64,000 bases of DNA, taken from Ianthella basta (lineage: Eukaryota; Porifera; Demospongiae; Verongiida; Ianthellidae). The stretch is from contig OZ025868.1 of the NCBI GenBank assembly GCA_964019415.1, positions 15,684,578 to 15,748,577 of the forward strand, written 5' to 3'. The notes beneath the pieces are model-generated. The model was not told the origin of the DNA. It worked only from the letters and a program-made list of their open reading frames with translations, and made no database searches. The position numbers and the translations under genes were made by a program. Positions 1 through 10,280 of the stretch are shown piece by piece (position 1 is the stretch's first letter; every line of letters begins with the position of its first letter).

Positions 1-2710
1 CTACAATTTTTCCACTATCAGTCAAGCCACATCTAGCTACTGTCTTAGCCGGTGGATGGCCTTGAGTGTCACTCTCTGGGGACCGCTTCCTCTGACAAGG
101 CACACCTGGAGGATGAGCAACAATTGGAGGTGATGACACTTTACTTGGGCAAATAGATCACCAACTGAACACAGTCCTTGTACCTTCTTCATCTGATGTC
201 CTCCTCCGCTTTGCCAATGGCCAACTCAGCTCTACTGTCCTCTCAATGTGAACAAGAGACCTTGAGGAGCTGGCCAGCTGGGGAGAGACCTGAGAGCATA
301 AGGGAAACAAAATAGATACAGAGGAGGGGAGGGGATTAGAGGGTAGGAGGGAAAAGGAAGAAAAGAGGAGTCAAAACAAACACAAGCTCACATGACAGGA
401 GAGCAACACTTGCTTCCTCCAGACAGCACACCACACAGCACCTTCACTCAACACACAACACTGCACACTTACCTGGTGAGCTCCTCCCAGTTCTGATACA
501 ATCTTGTCCGTTAGTTCATCAATAGTGTGTTTAGTCTCAAAGTGACTCAAGACATCCAACAGGGTCTTCCAGGTCACACTGCTACCATGCTCCAACCAGT
601 AGCTCAGGGTCTCCAGGAATCTGTTCCTGTCATCACTGAATTCATGTGAAAATGCATTAAGAGTCTCCTCACTATCAGCAATGTCTTCCATGAGCAACAG
701 TCCAACCAGCTTCCAGTTTTGGGAGGAAACATGTGGAATGATTAAGTGACATAGTTTAGATGATTTGGGCTTTTGTCTGAGGACATTCTCCTTACCCAGC
801 TGTTCTGCACTGAGCAGTGAAGGGCAGTCACAAAGAGGCTGATGGAGAACACTGGTAAACACCCTCTTGAGGAATTCATGACCATGTTCACCTTCCCAAG
901 CAATAGCCATCATGGAAACGAAATCCTCTTTCAATCGAGCCAGTGCTAAAGGTTGCTTAACTTCAATTTCATGTGGTATGTCCGCCCACACTCCTGGACG
1001 TCCACCCGCCCCCTCAATCAATGAAGCTATGTCAGGGAGTTCAAACTGCCGAGCTAGGTCAAGAGGACTTAGACCATTTGGGAAGTATTCATTGACTGTT
1101 CTCTTCAACACAGGGTGGGACAACAGCTTGGTGATGAATGAAGTGTGGTCGTTAGTACTATTTCGAATGCCACCTACAGCAAACCCCATTTCAAAGCATT
1201 TCATTGACAGGAGTGACATGTGTAAAGTATACAAGGCACTCTCATCTGGTATACCAAGCTGGTTTAGGAATGTAACACCTTCACGGAAATAGTATTTGGC
1301 ACTTTTCATAGCTGCAGGCATGGCACAAGCTTCAGAAGCAACTAGTTCACTAAACTGGTCTTCCAAGAATATACTGTCCCCTGATATGGCACACAAACAC
1401 AGCACTTTGTGTGCATCAATCAGACCACTAGCGATCAAGGTTGCCAAAGTACCCCTCAGCCCTTCTCCACTGCTCCCAATGCCACATGCCTCACAGAACT
1501 GGCTCAGTTTGCTGGCATGACCACCAACAAAGCAGTGCTCAAGTGTAGACACAGAATAAGTATCTCTGTCAGTGATAGCTCCACCTTTCACAGCATTCAC
1601 ATCACACCCTCTGCCTACCAACACCTTAAATACTTCTACATGACCACCATAAGCTGCAGAATGCAGAACAGTCTCCCCATAACTGTCCACTACATCAATA
1701 GCACACCCTTGCGCCAACATGGCCTCAACAGTCTCCACATGTCCAAAAAGGGCTGCTTGATGAAGTGGAGTACCACAATTACCAGCAACCACTGACTTGG
1801 TTGCACCAAGTCTGATTAGTTCACCAACTGCTTCTGTTCTACCACAACCAGCAGCATCATGGAGGGGAGTACAGCCATTTGCTTTCACTGCATTCACATC
1901 ACACCCTCTGTCTACCAACACTTTAATTACTTCAACATGGCCACCATCAGCTGCAAAATGCAGAACAGTCGCACCATTACTGTCCACTACATTAATAGGA
2001 CACCCTTCTACCAACATAGCTTCAACAGTCTCCACATGTCCAAAAAGGGCTGCTTGATGAAGTGGAGTACCACAATTACCAGCAACCACTGACTTGGTTG
2101 CATCAAGTCTGATTAGTTCACCAACTGCTTCTGTTCTACCACAACCAGCAGCAGAGTGGAGGGGAGTATAGCCATTTGCTGAAACTGCATTCACATCACA
2201 CCCTCTGTCTACCAACACCTTAATTACTTCCACATGACCACCTTGAGCTGCAGAATGCAGAACAGTCGCACCATTACTGTCCACTACATCAATAGCACAT
2301 CCTTCTACCAACATAGCTTCAACAGTCTCCGCATGTCCAAAAAGGGCTGCTTGATGAAGTGGAGTACTACAATTACGAGCAACCACTGACTTAGTGGCTC
2401 TCATTCGAATCAGTTCTCGAACTGCCTTTGTCTGACCCATTGCAGCAGCCCAGTGCAGTGGAGTGAGCCCCCTACCATCAACTGAGTCTACATCACATCC
2501 CCTCCTGATGAAAAGCCTCATTGTGGTCACATGACCACCCAATGCTGCCCAATGCAATAAAGACTTCCCTTCGTCATCCTTGGTGTCAATTGGGACACCT
2601 CTGTCTAACAGGTCTACAACAGTTTCTGTGTCACCAGTTGTGACAGCTCTAATTAATGCACGTTTGTTGACAACTAATCGCACAGCAGCTGCAGCAGGTG
2701 ACTGGTCCAT
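1..2710 (-). CDS. Ankyrin-repeat / Death-domain protein, copy 1 (3' end beyond window)
   Basis: Probable intracellular adaptor of the death-fold superfamily: ankyrin repeats for protein binding, a Death domain for homotypic assembly. Model: complement of <1..105, 184..289 and 473..2710. Exon 1 codes 746 residues from the ATG at 2710. About 11 ankyrin repeats (33 aa, TPLH/TVLH starts) cover residues ~15-380, a helical middle part contains one degenerate repeat (GLSPLDLARQFELPD), and a Death domain lies at ~655-742 (key WLEHGSSVTWKTLL). Exon 1 ends at a consensus donor (CACCAG then GTAAGT). A 183-bp intron follows, then a 106-bp exon in phase 0 (VSPQLASSSRS). A 78-bp intron ends CATCCTCCAG, then the third exon (PCQRKRSPESDT) runs off the left edge. 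The intron contains an in-frame stop. The same exons occur in copies 2 and 3, which supports the model. The biological role is unknown; function is inferred from domains only. Confidence 0.82.
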
Positions 2711-2954
2711 CTGTACAGTTTGTAAGTCTCTTTGCAGAGCAAGAGAAGTAAGGGAAAAGGATTCTCAAGTGAGGTAGGATTGAAATGTTCCATGAACACG
2801 ATAGGTGATATTCAGAACACAAGACCATGGATGTGTGCGTTATTGTCAACTATTTAGGGTTACTGCAATTTCAAACATCATTAATAAGAATTGTGAGTGA
2901 GCCCCACTCAAATGTGAAATTGAGCGTCGTCATCATTAATTTGCTGACACATGC

Positions 2955-3131
2955 TTGTCTGTACATTCCCCAATATTGCAATGTGTAAATGGCCATTGTC
3001 TGCAACACCAGACAGTACACAGGAGGTACAGAGATGTGGTCACAGCTGGTGAAAGTGTTTGTGATCTACGTCATAGCTTGTCTCAGTGGCTGGAGTGCTG
3101 CTGCTTAGAGGAGCATCTCACCAAAGGTAAG
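2955..3131 (+). other. Possible exon of unknown gene, head-to-head with ankyrin-Death copy 1
   Basis: An open stretch ending at an excellent donor (CACCAAAG then GTAAGTAC). The end of the peptide reads LSQWLECCCLEEHLTK. The same sequence and donor are kept upstream of copy 3 (about 55284-55457), and the last part upstream of copy 2 (about 26560-26615). Amino-acid changes between copies (E to K, H to N, Y to F) argue against strong protein constraint, so this may be a non-coding first exon or a chance open frame. No family recognised. No acceptor exon was found downstream on the plus strand. Confidence 0.3.
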
Positions 3132-3493
3132 TACAAGTCAATAGCATGGTGTGCTGTCTGGTCACTGGACATTTAATGGTTCTTGTTATGGAAACACTTA
3201 TACTATTCTCATCTATAGTCATAAGAATACAGTTGAGGCATTCCTTCTAATTCCAGCCCTGTTCTATTTGAATGAGAATTGTCACCACCTGCTGATCATG
3301 CAAAATGAAAGAACTAATAGCAGTGGTTAGTACTGACTATCACACCCAGTCTTGAGAACAAAATTGGAAAGTTCTACTGTGCAATATCACCTGTTTAGAG
3401 GAAAACCTGCTGCTAAACAGCTGAAGCAGGTTTGGTCCACTTGTCCCATTTATAGGAAGACTCTCATGTATGGTTTGATAGACTTGTTACATG

Positions 3494-3494
<1 letters not shown>

Positions 3495-3582
<88 letters not shown>
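3495..3582. repeat. (AC)n microsatellite
   Basis: About 44 uninterrupted AC dinucleotides. The corresponding tract upstream of copy 3 (58065-58075) and copy 2 (27541-27560) is only a few units long, so the tract expanded after duplication. Confidence 0.97.
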
Positions 3583-3584
<2 letters not shown>

Positions 3585-4339
3585 ACATGTGTCCATATAC
3601 GTATGCACAAAACAACGCATGGGCTACCAAGAAACAGAAATGAATAACTATATAGCAGAACGGCACAAAATTAATAGAAAAGAGGATAGTTGAGTACACA
3701 TGTATGAAGCATGTCCTGGGAGACACGAGCAGCACTGTAATAGACACAGGATTTGTAGTAACTAAGTTCCTGTCACATTGGGGGATCAGCTCCTTCCAAT
3801 CCTGCCTTTCTTACACACTCCCACCGTGACCCTAAGTAAACCCAATTTCTGCCCATTGTGTGTGAGGCTCTTCTTCACTCTGTCTCCTTAACTAACACAA
3901 TTTCGAACATGGTCTTCCTTGTCTTATGCAAGTTGGCACTATGAGTTCAATAATAATGATAGCCGGCCAACATGGTATGAGACATGGTAAAACTTGCTCC
4001 AATGCTCTACTTCTCGGATTGCCACCGGCACTCAGATCCTAGTCCTTGACCTAGGTATGTAAATCCTCATGCACTATTTAGGTGTACAGGTGTCCTGCGC
4101 CATTCACTAGGAGCACGCAAAAATTCAGTGGAAAGGAGGAGGAGAATACATGATGAAACTGAGACAAATGGGGAAAAAGCAGCCTATGACACTTCTTTCT
4201 CATGTGCACTCCAGGCTGGCTTTGGATGCACTGTCATCTTCAATACGTCAAATGAAGCCTATCCACGGCCTTCAATTCTTCTTCACCGTCGTCGTTTGGC
4301 TAACTTTGCCAAAGCACTCTGATACATTAAGATTGAAGT

Positions 4340-4994
4340 TAAAGGTGGCGGTATTGACTTTTTTCAATACCGAATAACTATTCCAACAAATACCTCGGTA
4401 TTACTAAAAAACGACTAAATAGTCCATTTAGCTTTCATTGATTTACTGCATCTGTATTTGAAAGTGTTTCTGAATCAACTGTTCTCTTGCAGAAAGCATC
4501 GATTTGCAGACCAACATTGCTAAATACTCGTGAAGTTAGGATACCTTCGGATACTGTATTGCAAAATCCGTATATTGTGAATGAAAACATGGCCGAATGC
4601 AAGCGACGCTCAGATTCGAAGCAGACTTCTTTACCGAGCCGACGGATGCCAGCGGGTACTCGGTAACTTCACCATCATTAAGAAGTTTCACTCCAGAGAT
4701 GAAGGGTGGCGCTTCAAGAAGAACGAAAAAGCGACGAAGCGCGACAGGTGAGGACACGTTCTACGCACTTAAACGTCGAAACGGCCTCTTACTGTAGACC
4801 TAATTCCTGCCTGTCCTGCCTGCTGCTGTGGACTACCACTCCTAAGTATGGAAGTATTAGCTACAAATGTAGCTCATACCAAGTAAAACCGAAAAGAATC
4901 AGTATCTCGGTATCCCTATTCAACCCACCGATAATATTCGGTAGCCAGCCAACACCGAAGTTAACTAAATATACCGAAATACCGCCCACCCCTA
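4340..4994. mobile_element. Non-autonomous hAT-like element, 655 bp
   Basis: Terminal inverted repeats TAAAGGTGGCGGTATT (left) and TAGGGGTGGGCGGTATT (right, reverse complement) resemble hAT termini. An 8-bp target duplication flanks it: ATTGAAGT at 4332-4339 and ATTGGAGT at 4995-5002, one mismatch. The empty site is preserved near 60580 in the duplicate copy. Inside it is rich in CGGTAT/ATACCG motifs. No transposase was seen. Confidence 0.82.
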
Positions 4995-5285
4995 ATTGGA
5001 GTAGCCATTTTTATTGGGCACATTCCAAATAGACGTCACGAGCATGATGTCTGATAAGAAGTAGCTGCCATGTGGCAGTGAGCCAACTATATGCAATTGA
5101 GTGAAGCATCATTTGGTTAGAGTGCTTAACTTTCACTTTTCTGTGTATACATGTTTATAGACATTTGCTATTTGGTCTGTGTGGCCGTCATGCTCAAATA
5201 GACAAAACACAGTGTTGCCCGAGGTCTACAGTCGTGATAAGTTCTGTAGCTTATCATGAAAGGACCTAGCCTCACAGAGATATAG

Positions 5286-5570
5286 GTGAGCAGATTTGAC
5301 AAACGGGCCCACTTGTCACTATTTGTCGATTGAGTTAGTGGTACTGGGTGGACACACAGTAGATGAGCTCTTCGTTGCACTTTGTTTGTTTCAATAGCTG
5401 CTCCCGTTCCCGAGATACGCTCGCTCAAAGTAGAAAATATGCCCAGTGCAATTATGAGAAAATGGCCCGTAACCTTTCCGTTGTTATAAACATAACATGG
5501 CGTCGGCGTAACAATTCTTCCTGGTTTGAAGCACAGTGTGCAAGTGGCCCCTTTTGTCTAATCCACTCAC
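5286..5570. mobile_element. MITE-like element, 285 bp, 6-bp target duplication
   Basis: Ends GTGAGCAGATTTGACAAA and (reverse complement) GTGAGTGGATTAGACAAA. A perfect ATATAG duplication lies at 5280-5285 and 5571-5576. The duplicate copy near 60866 lacks the element. A larger relative lies at 27651-28261. Non-coding. Confidence 0.82.
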
Positions 5571-6317
5571 ATATAGTGAAGGAGCTTTGCAGTCACGCAT
5601 GAATGCGATTGAGGTGGGCATGTATGCGTGTAGTTCACTAACTGTTGAATGCTGCAGGTCGCAATTGACTACAGTTGGACAAGTCTTCCAGGTCTTCAGG
5701 TCAATCCAAACTTAAGCATGAGGCACCTCCCTAAAGCTGAGACAAGGAGTAAGTATGAAAATGAAGTGAAAGCTGGTTGCTATAGGCAAGTAATCAGTTA
5801 TAATAATAGCATCTACTGGTTAGACTCTACTTCAAAATGATCTTACGGACACGACCACAATGACAGAGCTGGGGATTGAGCATGACGACCACAAAACATA
5901 ATGACAGAGCTAACCCTCCTTAACACTAATTTAATAGACGGCCCTAACAAAGTTGTTGTAGAGGTGACCAAAGCCAAGTTGTTGTAGAGGTGACAGTAGT
6001 TATAAGTTGTGGGGGTTGTCACAGGATATTTTCAATTTACGTCATTGTACCATATTATGGTCATATCTGCAAAGTCAGTTGATTCAATTTCTCTTCCACC
6101 GTCACACAAAACTAAAAAGGAGCATGAGATTTCACCTCTCGCTATCAATACAACATGAAGTTTATAGGACATTCTGTGGACACTGCATGGCTGAGATACA
6201 GTCTCCAGCGGCTGATAATTGGCAGGTTACATACGAATTGCAGCAATCTGACTCAGCTAGCTACAATGCTTTGAATTCTATCCCTCTGGGAAGCAAATCT
6301 GGCAAGTAGCTATATAT

Positions 6318-9305
6318 CACTGCACCAACTGCGTTAGTTACCAGAGTTGTAAAAGATCTTGTTAACTTGCAATAACAGCTTACTTAACATAGTTTAACAG
6401 AGTTGTAAGTTAACAGACTTACTCAACACTGTTAATGCAAGTAATGAATGTATAATCATATTCATAATATCAATATTGACATTCATGATGCCATATACAA
6501 ACTGTACAAATGTACTGTAAGTTTCAGGCTAGGAATATAATTAATGTTTTGGAAATTACTTCAGCCTGGAGCAAGACAAAGGATTGCCAATTGCTCCTAT
6601 CTTGGTTCGCATGCTGCACGATGAATAAACACTTCTCTTTGTGCATACTCCCATGCATCAATCAAACAGTGGACATGCCTATATGTACACCATGCATGCA
6701 TGTGTATATATAGACTTCAGGAAGGTGTACTTGTGTGCTTCTGCGTATGCGTGTACATGCATACTCAAATCATGTACATTGCTGACATCTGCAGGCTACA
6801 GGATGAGTAGAAGAACTAGTACTAGAATGCAATAGTAGAATGCAGCAGTCACTACACGCATAAAAGCTCATGAATTAAGCTACTGTACTGCTGTATGTAT
6901 ATTTGTGTGCATATAGTAGAATGAGAATATACTGTGAGGTGTAATAATGTATAATATGTACGTACATTTATATGTTGTTAGTACTGTTCTAGCCATGGTG
7001 TATACGTGAAGCATGCAAGCCATTTACAGGCATGAGAACAGAATGGAGGGCATTTTGTGTACAGTAAGCTGATAGTGAAAAGGCATGACAGCGGATGGAG
7101 CCCACTTACTTTGGAATGGTTGTAAGGTAGCTATATTGCTTCTCAGGTATATATTCAGCCATAGTTGTACTGCATGTGCAGGTCCTTACATGCAGTATGA
7201 TGATGTATGTATATCTGTGCTGCTTGGGCAATGCTTGCACAATACTGAGGCCAAAATGAGCCCAGGGGAATGAGAGGCATGCAGGTTCGCACAACAATTG
7301 ACAATTGCAAGTTATTTGGCCATTCAGCTGCTTTATAGCTTTCACTACTGCACTGGATCACTATGCTAAGGGTCAAAAGAGCTTTCATCACCGCAAGCCA
7401 CAGCGAGAAGGCACACGGACGCTATGTGGTAACTTGCCAGGCCTGCTTCCAAGCTAGCTAGGCTACATAGCTATATACAAATGTACCCACTAGGCTGTTC
7501 ACCAATATAAAAGTACAAGGCTATTTAAAAATGCATTGTAACTTGCACAGCATCTACTAAGTGTCAGTTTCTTAACTTAAGTCTCTCTGCACTGTGTATG
7601 GGCGTTCGCCAGCTTCTAGCATTTCTATAGTAGGCCCTAGTATAGTATTCACAGTACACAGCATGAGGAGGCAGGCATGAGAACAGAATGAAGGGCATTT
7701 TGTTTACAGGAAACTGATGGCGAAGAGGCATGACACGTACAGCAGATACAGCCCACTCACTTTGGAATGGTTGGAAGGTAGCTATTGCTACTCAGGGGTT
7801 ATTTGAAGCATAATGAACAAGGGCAGCAAAGAACATCTGAAACCCATAGAATATAGTCTTCTCTGAACATATACTGACCTGCATGCAAGGACCTGCACAT
7901 GCAGTACAACTATGGCTGCATATATACCTGAGAAGCAATATAGCTACCTTACAACCATTCCAAAGTAAGTGGGCTCCAGCCGCTGTCATGCCTTTTCACT
8001 ATCAGCTTACTGTACACAAAATGCCCTCCATTCTGTTCTCATGCCTGTAAATGGCTTGCATGCTTCACGTATACACCATAGCTAGAACAGTACTAACAAC
8101 ATATAAATGTGCATATATATATATTATTATTACACCTCACAGTATATTCTCATTCTACTAAATGCACACAAATATACATACAGCAGTACAGTAGCTTAAT
8201 TCATGAGCTTTCATGCGTGTAGTGACTGCTGCATTCTACTATTGCATTCTAGTACTAGTTCTTCTACTCATTCTGTAGCCTGCAGATGTCAGCAATGTAC
8301 ATGATTTGAGTATGCAAGCACATGCATACGCAGAAGCACACCTTCCTGAAGTCTATACATGCATTCATGGTGTACATATAGGCAGCTGAATGTCCACTGT
8401 TTGATTGATGCATGGGAGTATGTGCAAATAGAAGTGTTTATTCATCTTGCAGCATGCAAGCCAAGATAGGAGCAGTTGGCAGTTCTTCGTCTTGCTCCAG
8501 GCTGAAGTGATTTCCAAAACATTAACTATATTCCTAGCCTGAAACCTACAGTACATTTGAACAGTTTGCATATGGCATCATGAATATCAATATTGATATT
8601 ATGAATGCCGTATATGTCCGTATAGAGGCCGGGCTCGAATAGAGGCCGGGGCTTGAATAGAAGCCGGGGGTCCGAGCAGCGATTCGTTAATAGAGGCCGG
8701 GTCTGAAATTCACTTACTGGCACTCTTCAGCAACTGAGGTGCACGCTTTAGGTACGAATCGAACTCAGTGCGACGCATAGTGACTTACTGAAGTTCCCGC
8801 TGCAGTAGCAATGTCCAAGTCTGTAGAGAAGCGCACCGCGTAGCTAATTCTTCCTGCCGCTAAAGGTAGCTATGAAGCGAACGTAGTGGAGCCACGAAAG
8901 AAGCCGGTGTGAGGGAGATGGGAGTCGCTGGATGAGACCAAAGTGCGAGCTTGACGACTTCTGAGAACTGTCGCCTTCTCAGCGCGTGCGGAACGACTAC
9001 AGCCATGATGGCTTAGCAGAGGTTTTATATAGGAAACATGGCCAGGAATCTGTTCATTTTTAATAGAGGCCGGGCTCAAATAGAAGCCAGGCTCGAATAG
9101 AGGCCGGGTCAAAAACCTCTTGAAAGAAATAGAGGCCCAGGCCTCTATTCGGACAAATACGGTATGATTATACATTCGTTACTTACGTTAACAGTGTTGA
9201 GTAAGTCTGTTAACTTACAACTCTGTTAAACCATGTTAAGTAAGCTGTTATTGCAAGTTAACAAGATCTCTTACAACTCTGGTAACTAACGCAGTTGGTG
9301 CAGTG
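6318..9305. mobile_element. Long inverted-repeat (foldback) element
   Basis: The left arm (6318 to about 7200) and right arm (about 7878 to 9305, excluding a nested 555-bp element) are inverted copies of roughly 0.88 kb starting CACTGCACCAACTGCG. The centre (7200-7877) holds a second, direct partial copy of the inner arm (7660-7800). The duplicate locus at 62560/62561 is empty. Comparing filled and empty sites suggests a short TA or TAT target duplication. No open frame resembles a transposase, so this is a non-autonomous foldback transposon of unknown family. Confidence 0.85.
8608..9162. mobile_element. TA-flanked MITE nested in foldback right arm
   Basis: Ends CCGTATATGTCCG and (reverse complement) CCGTATTTGTCCG, with subterminal runs of GAGGCCGGGCTCGAATA-type repeats. 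TA follows the right end; the left TA has become TG (8606-8607). The left arm of the foldback element supplies the uninterrupted sequence (GAATATGATTAT). The same family occurs at 18002-18513, 22360-22872 and (truncated) 38190-38329. Confidence 0.85.
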
Positions 9306-9805
9306 TATGTATCACTAGTCACTCCCACATGAGATGTGTTCAGTTGTAAGGTCCACTGTCTGTGAGGTGGTGTGAATGAACATCGCAGTGCTATAGGGCG
9401 CAGTAATGGGGTTCCCATCCCAGCCCAGGTCCACCAACCCGTCACTCGTCCCACCACCATCACCCATCACCACGACACACTTACCCAGCTCACCTTCAAC
9501 TGATCCACTGTCTATAGCTAGCTGAGCGCGAGGGCGCAAGGTCGGACACCACTTTCAGCAGAGACTGTGCTGCGATCTGATTCAACTGTCGCTCGTTCTA
9601 TCACGTCCTCGCGTGCACAAAGAAGATGGACCTAGAAGTAGCTCTGTTGTGTTCAGTCATACACCAAAACTTAAGACTCAAGAGACCGATCTGTCCTCAG
9701 TAGTGGAGCGATCGGTTTCAACACGTCTCCTTTATATCCTTCAGGCGCCCCACCGGCACCCAGTTGTATTCTGACGTCACTCTCCAAATTAGGAGATCTG
9801 CTCAC

Positions 9806-10280
9806 GTGCACTCTTGAACTCTTGAACCAGTGCATGCATGTGACTATACCACGATTTAGGGTTTCTATGCACATATAGCTAGTCCCAACTGAGTTTGTGC
9901 TTCTCTCAATAGCGAGCACAGTATTGGAAATACAATAGACTTAGCTAAGCACATAGCTACAGGAATCAATGTAGCTACTTGTCCAACACTTTATTCACAT
10001 GATCAAGAGAAAGCACAAAGTTTAAGTCAATCTGGACTAGAAGCCCTAAAACCACTAAAGATATCTCCTCAAGCATACACATAGTATGTCCAGCTGACTG
10101 CTATAAAGAAAGGTGGTTGAGATGGCTAGCTAAAAGTGTCTCCGACCACATGAGACATGTGATGAGTGTGCAGTCTCATTAGTGAGATGATGCAGAATGT
10201 GTGCAGTGTCTTGGCTGTCTTCTTCTGTGACTGTCCCTCAAATACCTGCTCACAACTGACAGTGGACCTACAGTTAACAG
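9806..10280. other. Unique intergenic sequence
   Basis: AT-rich sequence between the end of the segmental duplication and the large minisatellite. I see no exon, RNA gene or repeat boundary in it. Confidence 0.5.

Larger units (their letters stand above)
2711..9805. repeat. Segmental duplication, copy 1 (upstream of ankyrin-Death copy 1)
   Basis: This non-coding block is colinear with 55048-63066, interrupted in either copy by transposons. Matching landmarks are the gene upstream region, a CA tract, the stretch around 3700-4330 (copy at 58830-59430), 5000-5280 (60590-60865), 5571-6317 (60866-62560) and 9306-9805 (62561-63066). Homology stops near 9805, where the two copies diverge after a CTGCTCACGTG motif. 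No gene I recognise lies in it apart from the possible small exon at 2955. Its main value is that each copy shows empty sites for insertions present in the other. Confidence 0.85.

Noticed and set aside
9248-9539. Frames near 9.3-9.5 kb, repeated at 62.5-62.8 kb
   Set aside because: Shared only because of the segmental duplication; donor-like GTGAGC and GTAAGT motifs exist, but the frames change between copies and no family is recognised.
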